From positions 912,001 to 976,000 of the forward strand of contig NC_011026.1 of assembly GCF_000020525.1 (NCBI RefSeq): a stretch of 64,000 nt of DNA, read 5' to 3'. This document shows, in pieces, positions 27,827 to 38,529 of this stretch. The DNA is from Chloroherpeton thalassium ATCC 35110 (GTDB lineage Bacteria > Bacteroidota > Chlorobiia > Chlorobiales > Chloroherpetonaceae). The position numbers were made by a program, and so were the translations under genes. Below the pieces are notes generated by a model that saw only the letters and a list, made by a program, of their open reading frames with translations, did not search any database and was not told where the DNA came from. Every line of letters begins with the position of its first letter. Within the stretch, counting starts at the first letter, position 1.

Positions 27827-28634
27827 ATGCAGCTTTATCTTGACGGCGGCGGCTCGTCGCTGAAAATTTTTCAAAAAAAGCATGGCGATGATGCGCCTGT
27901 TTTGATTTCTCGACGCGAAGGCAATTTTAACTTTCAATCGGGTTGCCGCGAGTCTATTTTAATCGCGCTGGCAGACGCCTGCCGCCGATTTCCAGCCGAA
28001 AAAATCACAATTGGTCTGGCGGGCATCATTCAATCTGAAGAAAAACTAACGGTTTATAACGCCCTACGCCACGACGCCAAAAAAGAGTTGATCGTGATGA
28101 GCGATTTGGAGCTCGCCTTTGAACTTTACTTTGAACAACAAGACGGCATGATGGCCATTTTGGGCACAGGTTCAATTTTCGCGGCAAAACTGGACGACCA
28201 CATTATCAAAGTTGGCGGCTATGGCAAATTGCTCGGCGACTCAGGCAGCGGCATCGCAATTGGACGAAAAGCAGCTCGCGAATACTTAAAGCTTCTGGAT
28301 GGCTTTTTTGAAGACGATCTTTTCCAACGCTTTATGCAAATGACGTTCGAAAATCGCGAATCCGTTATCGATCAAATTTATTCAAAATCGTTTCCGCTGC
28401 AATCGCTGGCACCATTGGTGCTGCAACTGGCTGAGAGAAAATCCCAAACCGCTTGCCGAATTTTGAAAAAGGAAAGTCGCAAAGTCGCTAACGCGGTTCA
28501 GCTGCTGATTTCAAAATTACCGAACAAAAAAAAAGCTGCCACTGAAACTCTATGGCGGGCTTGTGGAACATTCAAATCCATATCGCACATTTATCCTCAG
28601 CGAACTGGCCGAGCTCAAAATTGAGGTGGTTTAG
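27827..28634 (+). pseudogene. BadF/N-acetylglucosamine-kinase-type sugar kinase, 3' end frameshifted at an A9 run
   Basis: The open frame codes 265 residues to TGA/TAG near 28624 and starts with LYLDGGGSSLKIFQK, the phosphate-binding strand of the BadF/BcrA/NAGK ATPase group; MMAILGTGSIFAA and GYGKLLGDSGSGIAIGRKA are the further ATP and sugar motifs. After nine A at 28526-28534 the frame loses similarity (AATETLWRACG), whereas the +1 frame continues naturally as LPLKLYGGLVEHSNPY and ends at TAG 28632-28634. One A too many accounts for this. It may be a genuine mutation, an assembly error, or polymerase slippage restoring the product. All catalytic motifs lie before the shift. Confidence 0.7.
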
Positions 28635-28663
28635 CGCTGTTTTTTCTATCATTGCGCCAAATG

Positions 28664-28691
28664 AAAAAGGCGACTACCGGGTCGCCTTTTT
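28664..28691. terminator. Bidirectional terminator between convergent genes
   Basis: Stem aaaaaggcgac / gtcgccttttt (11 pairs) with a six-base loop. The A run on one side and T run on the other make it usable from both strands, serving the sugar kinase (plus) and the alcohol dehydrogenase (minus). Confidence 0.8.
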
Positions 28692-28729
28692 CGGTTTGTT
28701 GCTTAAATCTCAGCGTTTGCAGGTCGAAA

Positions 28730-29896
28730 TCACATGGCTTTTTCTAAAATTTTCTGGCTAATTTCTGGCGTTATATCCTGTGTTTCAGAAAGCGCCACCA
28801 TGCCATGCGCTTTGAGCTGATCGATTAGAGCAGGAATGTCATCGGCTGTGATGCCATATTCCGAAAGCCGCGTTTTGATGCCAAGGCTTTCAAAAAAGGC
28901 TCTCGTTTTTTGAATGGCCAAGTCTATCTTTTCGTCTTCACTGCCATTTTCAATGTGCCAAACGCGCTCCGCATATTGCAACAATTTCGCCCGCTTTTGC
29001 TCCTTGCGGACATCCAACAATGCCGGATAAACAATCGCCAATGTTTGGCCGTGATCAATGCCGAACCGGGCGGTGAGTTCATGGCCGATCATGTGCGTCG
29101 CCCAATCCTGAGGCACGCCAACAGCAATGATGCCATTCAATGCCATGGTGGCACTCCAAACATGATTGGCACGCGCATCGTAATTTTCGGGTTCGTTCAC
29201 AGTTGTGACGCCAATTTCAACCAAAGTTTGCAGAATGCCTTCCGCCATTCTATCCTGCAATTTCGCCGCAACCGGAAAAGTTAGATACTGCTCGCCGACA
29301 TGAACAAACGCATCGACAATGCCATTAGCGACTTGAATTTTTGGAAGGGTAAACGTGTAAGTTGGATCGAGAATAGAAAATTTTGGGAAAGTCATGTCGC
29401 TCAATACGGGGAACTTGCCGTGCTCATAGCTAACAACAGCGCCGCTATTCATTTCCGAACCCGCCGCCGGCAACGTTAGCACCGCACCGAACGAAACGAC
29501 TTTTTTAACCACTTCGGAAGTAATATGCCTGAACCCAAATTTCAATAAATCGCGTGCATCGCCATCATAATAAGTGGCCAGGCAGATGAATTTCGTGCCA
29601 TCAATTACAGAACCGCCGCCTACGGCAAGTATAAAATCGATGTTTTGACTGCGGACAATCGCAGCCGCTTTCATCAGGGTTTCGTAGCGCGGGTTTGGCT
29701 CTATGCCGCAAAATTCTTCAACTTGCCGGCGTCCAAGCGCCGCTTTCACTTTATCAATCAGCCCGCTTTTTTTTGCACTGCCGCCGCCAAATGTTATCAA
29801 GACTTTGGCATCAGCTGGCACAAGCGTGTCGATCGCACCAAGTCGATCTTTGCCAAACAAAATTCGTGTTGGATTATAAAAATCGAAGTTAAACAT
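28730..29896 (-). CDS. Iron-type alcohol dehydrogenase, YqhD/BdhA-like
   Basis: A 388-residue NAD(P)-dependent alcohol/aldehyde oxidoreductase. ATG at 29896 is preferred over one 21 bases upstream because GAGGAAAAG lies just before it and FNFDFYNPTRILFGK is the family N-terminus. Cofactor site: GGGSAKKSG and AVGGGSVIDGTKF; metal ligands are supplied by the DAFVHVGEQ and HMIGHELTARFGIDHGQ segments. The GIEPNPRYETL stretch matches the YqhD group, NADPH-dependent aldehyde reductases that detoxify short aldehydes. Adjacent aldo/keto reductase and AraC genes suggest a stress or carbonyl-response set. Confidence 0.92.
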   Translation of the reverse strand: MFNFDFYNPTRILFGKDRLGAIDTLVPADAKVLITFGGGSAKKSGLIDKVKAALGRRQVEEFCGIEPNPRYETLMKAAAIVRSQNIDFILAVGGGSVIDGTKFICLATYYDGDARDLLKFGFRHITSEVVKKVVSFGAVLTLPAAGSEMNSGAVVSYEHGKFPVLSDMTFPKFSILDPTYTFTLPKIQVANGIVDAFVHVGEQYLTFPVAAKLQDRMAEGILQTLVEIGVTTVNEPENYDARANHVWSATMALNGIIAVGVPQDWATHMIGHELTARFGIDHGQTLAIVYPALLDVRKEQKRAKLLQYAERVWHIENGSEDEKIDLAIQKTRAFFESLGIKTRLSEYGITADDIPALIDQLKAHGMVALSETQDITPEISQKILEKAM

Positions 29897-29958
29897 ATCT
29901 TTTCCTCTTTTTTTCAATTGTTAGGAAATGCAAACCGATCTTTTGCTGCTTAACGCAT

Positions 29959-30981
<1,023 letters not shown>

Positions 30982-31052
30982 TTAAAGACGAGGCAAAATT
31001 AGGCCGGCGCCGACACATCGCATAACGAAAATGAAACAATAAATTACAAAAA

Positions 31053-31952
31053 TCAACCATTTCTAAATTTCAGAGGACTTAGCTGGACATGCTTTTTGAA
31101 GAAGTTGTTGAAGTGAGTCACCTCGTTAAACCCTAAAGCATACGCAATTTCCGTGATCGACCAACTGGTTTGCCGAAGCAAAATTTTGGCTTCTTGCAAT
31201 ATGCGCTCCGCAATGACTTGTGAGGTTGTTTTGTCCGTCGTTTCTTTCACCGCTCTGTTTAAGTGATTGACATGCACATTCAATTTTCCGGCATAATCGG
31301 AAGCCGAGCGCAAGCTGAGCATTTGCAGCGAGTCATCGATCGGAAATTGGCGTTCGAGCAGTTCCAAAAAAAGCGTGGTAATTCGTTGGGCGGCATTGAG
31401 CGGCTGCTTGTGAAATTTTGTTGTCGGCTGCATTTTCATTGCAAAATGGACAATTTCATATACAATTGTCCGCAGCACATCATATTTATAAATGTATTCG
31501 GAATTGATTTCCTGAAACATTCGCTCAAACTGATTGCTTAACAAACTGACCTGCGCATCTGTCAGATCAAAGACATGATTTCCTTCAGGCTGAAAAATCG
31601 AATATTGGTTCAAGTTGCCATAGTGCCGAAAAAAATCCTGATTAAACACGCAGAAAAAGCCTTGACGAATGCCTTCCGTGTGGCGCCAACTATACGGAAT
31701 TTGGGGATTTGAAAACACCAACGCCTGCTTTTCGAGCTGAATCACTTTATCGGCATACTCAATGGTACTTTCGCCAACCAGCAGCGTGATTTTGAAATAA
31801 TCTCGGCGCTTGTAGGGCACAGGCTTCGCCTTCTCGCCCAAGTACGGCTCTAACCGAAACACATTGAAATGCCCAATTTCGTTGCGAATGTTATCGGGCA
31901 GCCAATCGTATTTCCTTTTATAAAAATCTTCTAACGTTTCGATGTTGCTCAT
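31053..31952 (-). CDS. AraC-family transcriptional regulator
   Basis: A 299-residue regulator. The first 170 residues form an effector-type domain (VFRLEPYLGEKAKPVPYKRR, ALVFSNPQIPYSW), the last 100 the AraC double HTH (SDYAGKLNVHVNHLNRAVKE, then SWSITEIAYALGFNEVTHFNN). It stands upstream of the aldo/keto reductase with a 92-base gap, on the same strand, and is a likely controller of the reductase pair. Inducer unknown. Confidence 0.9.
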   Translation of the reverse strand: MSNIETLEDFYKRKYDWLPDNIRNEIGHFNVFRLEPYLGEKAKPVPYKRRDYFKITLLVGESTIEYADKVIQLEKQALVFSNPQIPYSWRHTEGIRQGFFCVFNQDFFRHYGNLNQYSIFQPEGNHVFDLTDAQVSLLSNQFERMFQEINSEYIYKYDVLRTIVYEIVHFAMKMQPTTKFHKQPLNAAQRITTLFLELLERQFPIDDSLQMLSLRSASDYAGKLNVHVNHLNRAVKETTDKTTSQVIAERILQEAKILLRQTSWSITEIAYALGFNEVTHFNNFFKKHVQLSPLKFRNG

Positions 31953-31997
31953 GTCATAAAATTACAAATTTCAAACAGAACCCGCTTGGATAAAAAA

Positions 31998-33365
31998 TCA
32001 AAACGCTGTGATTTTTGGTCGAACCGGTTTTTCCGACGCGCGCCATTTGAAGTTCGGCAAATTGAGGTCTTTGGTGATGACCGTCTGTTCCGGGTATTGA
32101 ACGCCTTCCACGCCGCCGGTAATTTTGATGCGCGCCACTTGATTTTGTTCAAAAAAAATGTTGATCTCGTCGCCGGAAGAGTAGTTCGCGCCATTTGGGG
32201 TTTCTTTGTCATAGAGATAATACAGGCTTCGCGCTTGTTGATAAACATCGGTTCGCGTGAGCCGCAGGCTGTCGTCGAAGGTCATGACCATGTTTATGCC
32301 CGAAAGTTGATTGAATTTTTTGAGCGCGCCGCCCAGCGAATCTTTTGAAGCCAGAAATGAATCCGTATAAAAGAAGATTTTTTCCACCAACACGCGCCCC
32401 GCATTTGTTTTTTTCAGCTTCACTTCGATGGAGTCGCCCGTGGCTTCGGTATTTTCAAACCAAATGATCGGCTTTCCGGTCAGGATGATTTTTTTCTCAT
32501 CGATCATGTATTTTGCCCTTTTCGATTTGGCAACCAAATGGCCGCGCCAAATTCGCACGCTATCGATCAGGTTAATTCGGCGCGCGCTATCGCGAGGATT
32601 TCGATACGCTTCCATGCGCCGCGCAAGGATGAGCAGCGTGTCAACTTGGCCGTTTTTGGCCGTGTCCAATTTGGTCAGAACCGGCGACTCTTCGATAAAG
32701 CTAAACATCTTTTGGTTGAAATGCTCTGCATAGCCACCGGTAATGACGGAGTTGTCGTCGTGGCTGAGCAGCCGAACATTTCCAACGGCGGTTGAGTGCG
32801 CTTGCCGGCGAAGATAGACGAGGCTATCACAAAATAGCGTACTTTTTTTATCCTCGAGCGAAACCTTTTCCGTGAAAATGCCTCGCTGCTCGTCAGAAAA
32901 ATATTCGCCATGGCGACTGTTAAGCAGCACTTTTTTGTCGTAAAGGCTCACATTTCGCTCCAATTCGGAATGGCGTTCATCGGGATAATAATATCCCTCG
33001 TCGCCTTTGACGATGACCGTGTCGCGCACAATCACCACATGCCCGGCGAGTCGAATTTTTCGGCTGGTTAAAAACTCCGTTGCGGTATCGCACTCCACCG
33101 TGGTGGTGGTTTCCACAAATTTCACATGACCAAATGCCGAGCGAACTGGCTCTAAAAACCCTTTTTCGCCGCGCGCCACAGGTGCGATCATTTCACCGCC
33201 GGCCACTTCGTCGGCGTATTCCAAATACACTTTTTTTTGAGAAGAAGAGTCTTTCGGTGCGCTGGCAGGATTTTTATCGCTCGCCAGCAACCCAACCGGC
33301 GAAAATTGCCCAAATAGCAGCAAACAGAAAAACAAGATTAGCGGGACTTTTTTACTGATTCTCAT
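31998..33365 (-). CDS. LptA/OstA-domain envelope protein
   Basis: From the ATG at 33365 the protein has 455 residues and a signal peptide (KKVPLILFFCLLLFGQ, cleavage near LLA-SD). Its body is made of repeated beta-strand units of OstA/LptA type, such as VECDTATEFLTSRKIRLAGH, GYYYPDERHSELERNVSLYD and GEYFSDEQRGIFTEKVSL. Such proteins form the periplasmic bridge or outer-membrane part of lipopolysaccharide export; Bacteroidetes/Chlorobi have long OstA-like forms like this one. A much longer frame upstream lacks a signal sequence and overlaps the divergent promoter of wecB, so it was not used. Confidence 0.8.
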   Translation of the reverse strand: MRISKKVPLILFFCLLLFGQFSPVGLLASDKNPASAPKDSSSQKKVYLEYADEVAGGEMIAPVARGEKGFLEPVRSAFGHVKFVETTTTVECDTATEFLTSRKIRLAGHVVIVRDTVIVKGDEGYYYPDERHSELERNVSLYDKKVLLNSRHGEYFSDEQRGIFTEKVSLEDKKSTLFCDSLVYLRRQAHSTAVGNVRLLSHDDNSVITGGYAEHFNQKMFSFIEESPVLTKLDTAKNGQVDTLLILARRMEAYRNPRDSARRINLIDSVRIWRGHLVAKSKRAKYMIDEKKIILTGKPIIWFENTEATGDSIEVKLKKTNAGRVLVEKIFFYTDSFLASKDSLGGALKKFNQLSGINMVMTFDDSLRLTRTDVYQQARSLYYLYDKETPNGANYSSGDEINIFFEQNQVARIKITGGVEGVQYPEQTVITKDLNLPNFKWRASEKPVRPKITAF

Positions 33366-33518
33366 AATGAATTTCTCGTGATATGAACTTAATTTTCGAC
33401 GCATGAAAATGCCTAACGGGATTTTCAAAGTGGAAACAATTGCGAAAAAACGCGATATTTGGCCAACCGGTGTTCCATCAATGCTCATCAAACTGTTTAA
33501 AAGAAAGGAATATAAGCC

Positions 33519-34622
33519 TTGAAGAAGATAATTTCGGTTGTTGGCGCAAGACCCAACTTTATGAAAATTGCCCCGCTCCACCACGCACTTAAAAAATCGG
33601 GAAAATATCAATCCATTATCCTACACACCGGGCAGCATTACGACGAAAAAATGTCGAAGGTGTTTTTTGACGATTTAGGATTGCCCGAACCCGATATTTA
33701 CTTGGGAATTGGCTCCGGCTCTCACGCCGAACAAACCGCGAAAGTGATGATTGAGTTTGAAAAAGTGCTCATGAAAGAGCTGCCGGAAATAGTGATTGTG
33801 GTTGGCGATGTGAATTCCACGCTGGCCTGCTCGATTGTGGCCGCCAAGTTGCTTGTGCCGGTGGCGCATGTGGAAGCCGGCCTCAGAAGCGGCGACCGCA
33901 CCATGCCAGAGGAAATCAACCGAATTGTAACCGATTCGATTTCCGATCTGCTTTTTGTGAGCGAGCCCAGCGGCATGCACAACCTGATAAACGAAGGTGT
34001 TTCGGAAGAAAAAATGTTTTTCGTCGGAAATATCATGATCGATAGCCTTGTTGCCCATGTGCAAAAAGCCAATCAATCGAATGTGCTGAAAAATCTCGGC
34101 CTCGAGGAAAAATCTTACACGCTCGTTACGCTGCATCGCCCGAGCAATGTCGATAGCAAAGAAAGCCTTGAAAAAATGCTGCGGATTTTTGCAGAAATTG
34201 CGCATCGCTCGCAAATCGTTTTCCCAATTCATCCGCGCACACGCAAGCGCTTGGAAGATTTTGGCTTAATGGAAAAAGCCAATGCCATTTCCAAACTTCG
34301 GCTGATCGAACCGCAAGGCTACATTGAATTCCTGAAATTGATGAAAGAAGCCGCGCTCGTGCTCACCGATTCCGGCGGCATTCAGGAAGAAACAACTGTG
34401 CTTGGCGTGCAATGCCTCACCATGCGCGAAAATACCGAGCGCCCGGCCACCATCGAAGTTGGGACCAACCAGCTTGTCGGCACCGATGAAAGCGAAATCA
34501 AAGCCAAAGCGATGGAAGTTTTAAACGGCAATATCAAAGAAGGAAAAATCCCAGAAAAATGGGACGGAAGAACCGCCGATCGCATTGTTGCCACATTGGA
34601 CCACATTTTTGCAACCTGGTAA
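33519..34622 (+). CDS. wecB: UDP-N-acetylglucosamine 2-epimerase (non-hydrolysing)
   Basis: A 367-residue enzyme converting UDP-GlcNAc to UDP-ManNAc for surface polysaccharides. Motifs: VVGARPNFMKIAPL at the start, HTGQHYDEKMS, HVEAGLRSGDR, EINRIVTD, VTLHRPSNVD, and SGGIQEETTVLGV in the UDP site. Translation starts at TTG (33519), preceded by AAAGAAAGGA; no ATG or GTG nearby would retain the N-terminal beta-strand. It is divergent from the LptA/OstA-like gene, and a terminator follows. Confidence 0.95.
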   Translation: MKKIISVVGARPNFMKIAPLHHALKKSGKYQSIILHTGQHYDEKMSKVFFDDLGLPEPDIYLGIGSGSHAEQTAKVMIEFEKVLMKELPEIVIVVGDVNSTLACSIVAAKLLVPVAHVEAGLRSGDRTMPEEINRIVTDSISDLLFVSEPSGMHNLINEGVSEEKMFFVGNIMIDSLVAHVQKANQSNVLKNLGLEEKSYTLVTLHRPSNVDSKESLEKMLRIFAEIAHRSQIVFPIHPRTRKRLEDFGLMEKANAISKLRLIEPQGYIEFLKLMKEAALVLTDSGGIQEETTVLGVQCLTMRENTERPATIEVGTNQLVGTDESEIKAKAMEVLNGNIKEGKIPEKWDGRTADRIVATLDHIFATW

Positions 34623-34646
34623 AAAAAGCTTTGCATCCAAAAAAGA

Positions 34647-34679
34647 GGAGCGAGTCTGAAAGCTCGCTCCTGCATTTTT
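34647..34679 (+). terminator. Rho-independent terminator after wecB
   Basis: Stem aggagcgag / ctcgctcct with an eight-base loop, followed by gcattttta. It lies 25 bases after the wecB stop. The following 190 bases up to the PEGA lipoprotein hold no gene. Confidence 0.8.
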
Positions 34680-34875
34680 ATATTTCCTCTGAACGATTTA
34701 TGTATTTCCCTAACGGCTCTTTTGATTTTGAAAAGGCCTGATTTTTCCTAACTTTATCACCATTGAAAACATGGTTGTGCCCTCATCAATACACCGTTTA
34801 AAGTAACCCTAAGTGGCGCAAGTCTCCCATGTCTTCTAAGCTTGTAGTCAAAGAAAAACCTCAAATAAAAACATC

Positions 34876-35676
34876 ATGAAAAAAATCATACGCCAAATGC
34901 TTTTGGTCGTGTTAGCTACGCAATTTTTTGGTTGCGCAACCATTCTGAATGGGACGCATGAAGACATTTCTATTTCGAGCACGCCGTCAAGAGCGAAGGT
35001 TACCATTGACCATCAACCTTATGGCCAAACGCCGGTCATTGCGAATTTAAGCCGCAAAAAGAAACACATTGTAAAAATTTCGCAGCCCGGATTTTACGAT
35101 TATGAGATGATCATTACACAGCACGTCAGCGGGGCGTTGTTAGGCAATATTTTGCTTGGCGGCCTCATCGGTTTAGTTGTGGACGCTTCATCCGGCGGCA
35201 TGTGGGAGCTTAAGCCAACAGACATTCGGGCATATCTCAGGAAAACAGATTCCCCCGTTGAAAATTTTTCGGAGGAAGTTTCGCTCTTCCCCACAGATAG
35301 GAATCTCATCGATGCGGAGTTTTCGGTTGTTTGGGAAACCCTCCTTGATGAAATAACAAAAATGGGCTACAAAATGACTACCGCCGATATGAAAACTGGC
35401 ACGATAGAAACGGATGCGCGGCTTGAATACGGCGCGGGCTTATCTGAAATATCAGATGCAAGTTTTAGCGATGAACAGGACTGCAATCAAAAGAAAACGC
35501 GGCTTTCCCTAACCGTTGAGCCAAACGGTGAAAAAACAATGGTTATCGTAACGGTTGAAATCGAAGGCTATATCGATTACGGCGGAATTGAATCGGGCGA
35601 GTGGGCACGCTTTGAATCCAATAAAATGTTTGAGGCAAAACTTTTACACAACATTCAGCAACGCTTAAAAAAATAG
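34876..35676 (+). CDS. PEGA-domain lipoprotein
   Basis: A 266-residue lipoprotein: signal peptide with lipobox FFGC (Cys20). A PEGA-like beta domain follows (about 31-72: ISSTPSRAKVTIDHQPYGQT and VKISQPGFYDYE), then a glycine-rich hydrophobic hairpin GALLGNILLGGLIGLVVDAS (about 85-104) that probably touches the membrane, and a C-terminal alpha/beta domain of the kind seen in outer-membrane assembly lipoproteins (AEFSVVWETLLDEITKMGYK). Exact role unknown; the PEGA part is generally thought to bind envelope glycans or proteins. Confidence 0.75.
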   Translation: MKKIIRQMLLVVLATQFFGCATILNGTHEDISISSTPSRAKVTIDHQPYGQTPVIANLSRKKKHIVKISQPGFYDYEMIITQHVSGALLGNILLGGLIGLVVDASSGGMWELKPTDIRAYLRKTDSPVENFSEEVSLFPTDRNLIDAEFSVVWETLLDEITKMGYKMTTADMKTGTIETDARLEYGAGLSEISDASFSDEQDCNQKKTRLSLTVEPNGEKTMVIVTVEIEGYIDYGGIESGEWARFESNKMFEAKLLHNIQQRLKK

Positions 35677-35705
35677 CCTGTTGCTTCAAATGGCATTCTA
35701 ATAAA

Positions 35706-35738
35706 AAATGGAGGGACGCGCCCTCCATTTAATTTTTC
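35706..35738. terminator. Bidirectional terminator between the PEGA lipoprotein and ppc
   Basis: Perfect ten-base stem aaatggaggg / ccctccattt with a five-base loop, an A run on the left and a T-rich run on the right, between two convergent genes (stops at 35676 and 35761). Confidence 0.8.
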
Positions 35739-35760
35739 TTGCCGCGAAACGGCTCGAGTC

Positions 35761-38529
35761 TCAGCCTGTTGAACCCATGCCATTTGCGATGGCGTTGATG
35801 GTCAAAAGCAAATGCGGAATCAGCTTCTCCGCATCCTGTTCCCTGCCGGTGTTGCGCCGTTTTCGCCATTCCGTTAAAAGCGCAAGCTGCTGGCTGTGCA
35901 AAACATCCAGCCCTTCTTTTCGCAGCGCAATCATTCGATAAATATTCGGACGCTTTTCTTCCAATGCGCCGCCGTAAATTTTTTCCAGCATCGTTTTGGT
36001 GCGAATAAACTCACCTTTGATCATGCCAAAAATCTTTTCGCGTACGCACTCGTTTTCTACAAGCGCGGCGTAGCGCGACATCATGTCAAGGTCGGCCAGG
36101 GCAATGCTCGTTGCGGCGTTGCTCAGAACATAGTGCAGAGGCGCCCAAGTGTAAAGATGCGAAGCCACCGTTGCAAAATCCGCTGGCGACTCGGAATAAA
36201 GCGATTCCAGCGCACTTCCAACGCCAAACCAACCTGAAAGATAATAGCGCGCCTGTCCCCAACTAAACACCCAAGGAATTGCTCTCAGATCACTTAGCGA
36301 TTTTTTGCCACTCCGCCGCGACGGCCTTGAACCGATTTTGCTTTGCTCAATGGCGTCAATCGGTGTGGCTTCGCGGAAAAAATCAATAAAGCCGTCGGTG
36401 TTCAAGAGTTCCGTGTACACCGAAAGGCTTTTTTCTGCCAGCTTGTTCATCGTTCCGTGAAGCGGATGAATGGGCTCGGGGAAGTATTTATCGAGCAATG
36501 TGGAGCGGGTCACATTTGCAAGGAACAGCTCCAAATTATAGGCCGCCGTGATGCGGTTCGCATATTTTTGCGCAATCGATTCGCCTTGCTCCGTCATGCG
36601 CAAACGGCCTTGCAAACTCAGATGCGGCAGCGCTTTGATGAAACGGTGTGTTGGCCCCGCGCCTCTACTAATTGTGCCACCACGCCCGTGAAAGAAGCAA
36701 ATGCCAATGCCATTATCCTCGCCAATTTTTGCCAGCTCCGCCTGCGCGTTATAAAGCGACCACAAGCTGGCAAATATGCCGCCATCTTTATTGCTATCGC
36801 TATAACCGACCATCACTTGCTGAACGGGTTTTTCGCGATTCATTCGCATTTTTTGATAGGCCAGGCTGCGCGCGGTCATTGGAAAATCGAGGAACGCTCG
36901 CAAAATGTTCGGGCTTTTGTTCAAATCGTCGATCGTTTCAAAAAGCGGGACAATCGGCAGTGGACAATACATGCCCGCCTCATCTTGACGCAGCAAGCCC
37001 ACTTCACGCGCAAGCAAGTAGACCGATAGCAAATCAGAAGCGCTGCGCGTCATGCTCACAATGAGCGCGCCGATGCCATCTTCACCATTTTTCTGCATTT
37101 CCTCCACGAGCACGCGATAGCACGATATCACGGCGCTCGCCTCATCGCCAAGCGCGGCGTGGCAGTGCGTGAAGGGACGCGGAGAACGCAATTCATCCCT
37201 GAGAAACTGAAGGCGCTTTTCCTCACGCCAATTTCCAAAATCGTTATCCTCGATGCCCGCCGCCGCCAACAGCTGCGAAATGGCACGATCGTGAAAGCCA
37301 CTATTTTGGCGAATGTCCAAAACCGCCAGATGAAATCCAAAATGCGACAGGCTACGAAACACCGGCTGAACCGATTGCGCCGCGATTCGCCCTGCGCCGA
37401 TTTCATAGAGCGAGTCGTGCAGCAACTGCAAATCGGCAAGCAGCTCGGCGGCTTTTTTGTAATGAAATTTATCGTGGAGCAAAACGCCTTTGCCATAATA
37501 ATTCACTTCGAGCGGAAGGCTATCCTGCATCAAGTTTAAGAACTGGCGCCAAGGCTCACCGGGATTTCTCAGAAGCGCGTCTTCGCCGGACTTGCCCAGT
37601 TGCGCAACCAGCTCGTGAATTCGGTTGGATAATTTTTCCGGCGGCGGCTGCAAGCGATCAGAAATGCTAAGATTTTTTGCCATTTCGGAAAGCTGCTCGT
37701 GCAAAAGCAACAGCGCGCTAAGACGCAATTCGGCAAAGGTTTCGCGCGTAACCTCATCGGTGACAAGCGGATGGCCGTCGCGATCGCCGCCAACCCACGT
37801 GCCAAATTTCAAGTGAGGCAAATTTTTATAGCTCGAAATCGCTTTCGGGTCAAAGCCGACGCTTTTCCAAGCTTGTTTGAGACGCGCATCTAAAACCGGC
37901 AACACTTCAGGAAAAACCGTTTTCAAATAGTGCAAAATGTTGCGCCGCTCGAGCGCGATACCTGGCTTTTCAAGAAAAATTTCGCCCGTGCGCCAAAGCA
38001 GCGCAAGCGTTTCTTTGATTTCATCGCGAATGGCTTCTCGCTCGGAGGGCGTCCACATTTGGTTTTCGCGCTTAACCAGCAAAAGATAAAGCCGGCGATG
38101 ATGCCCCAAAACCGTCGAGCGCTTGGCTTCGGTTGGATGCGCCGTCAAAACCAGTTCCACATAAATTTGCGGCAAAGTTTCAGCAATTTGTTCACTGGTG
38201 AGGCCTCGCGCTTTCAAATGCGCAAGCGATTCGCCCCAAAGCGCGGTTAGTTTTGTCAGGCCGAGCTCGGTTTCCAACTGCCGCCGATACTGAATCGCGG
38301 CATTTTGTTCGGCCATTCCTAACAACTGAAACGCAATGGAATACGCCTGCGCGAGCCGTTCGGTCATGTTGATGTCTGTTCCAAGCAACGCCTCGCGATG
38401 CCAAGGCAATAGTCGCGCAAGCTCTGCCTCGCCGGCTTCTTCAAGCACATCGTGGAAGCAGTGCATTAAAAACTCAAAATCTTGCTGGACTTTTTCCGGA
38501 TCAAAGATCAATGAGCTGGATATTTGCAT
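35761..38529 (-). CDS. ppc: Phosphoenolpyruvate carboxylase
   Basis: A 922-residue enzyme adding bicarbonate to PEP to give oxaloacetate, an anaplerotic step important where the reductive TCA cycle or biosynthesis drains C4 acids. Catalytic His lies in VLTAHPTEAKRSTVLG; further family blocks are GGDRDGHPLVT, MVGYSDSNKDGG, the glycine-rich FFHGRGGTISRGAGP and the C-terminal end NAIANGMGSTG (most relatives end in a similar xNTG). No phosphorylation-type N-terminal extension is present, as expected in bacteria. Monocistronic, divergent from the cobyrinate synthase. Confidence 0.97.
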   Translation of the reverse strand: MQISSSLIFDPEKVQQDFEFLMHCFHDVLEEAGEAELARLLPWHREALLGTDINMTERLAQAYSIAFQLLGMAEQNAAIQYRRQLETELGLTKLTALWGESLAHLKARGLTSEQIAETLPQIYVELVLTAHPTEAKRSTVLGHHRRLYLLLVKRENQMWTPSEREAIRDEIKETLALLWRTGEIFLEKPGIALERRNILHYLKTVFPEVLPVLDARLKQAWKSVGFDPKAISSYKNLPHLKFGTWVGGDRDGHPLVTDEVTRETFAELRLSALLLLHEQLSEMAKNLSISDRLQPPPEKLSNRIHELVAQLGKSGEDALLRNPGEPWRQFLNLMQDSLPLEVNYYGKGVLLHDKFHYKKAAELLADLQLLHDSLYEIGAGRIAAQSVQPVFRSLSHFGFHLAVLDIRQNSGFHDRAISQLLAAAGIEDNDFGNWREEKRLQFLRDELRSPRPFTHCHAALGDEASAVISCYRVLVEEMQKNGEDGIGALIVSMTRSASDLLSVYLLAREVGLLRQDEAGMYCPLPIVPLFETIDDLNKSPNILRAFLDFPMTARSLAYQKMRMNREKPVQQVMVGYSDSNKDGGIFASLWSLYNAQAELAKIGEDNGIGICFFHGRGGTISRGAGPTHRFIKALPHLSLQGRLRMTEQGESIAQKYANRITAAYNLELFLANVTRSTLLDKYFPEPIHPLHGTMNKLAEKSLSVYTELLNTDGFIDFFREATPIDAIEQSKIGSRPSRRSGKKSLSDLRAIPWVFSWGQARYYLSGWFGVGSALESLYSESPADFATVASHLYTWAPLHYVLSNAATSIALADLDMMSRYAALVENECVREKIFGMIKGEFIRTKTMLEKIYGGALEEKRPNIYRMIALRKEGLDVLHSQQLALLTEWRKRRNTGREQDAEKLIPHLLLTINAIANGMGSTG

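Noticed and set aside
33366-33611. Longer N-terminus of the LptA/OstA-like protein
   Set aside because: It would place the signal peptide about 80 residues inside the protein and overlap the divergent wecB start.
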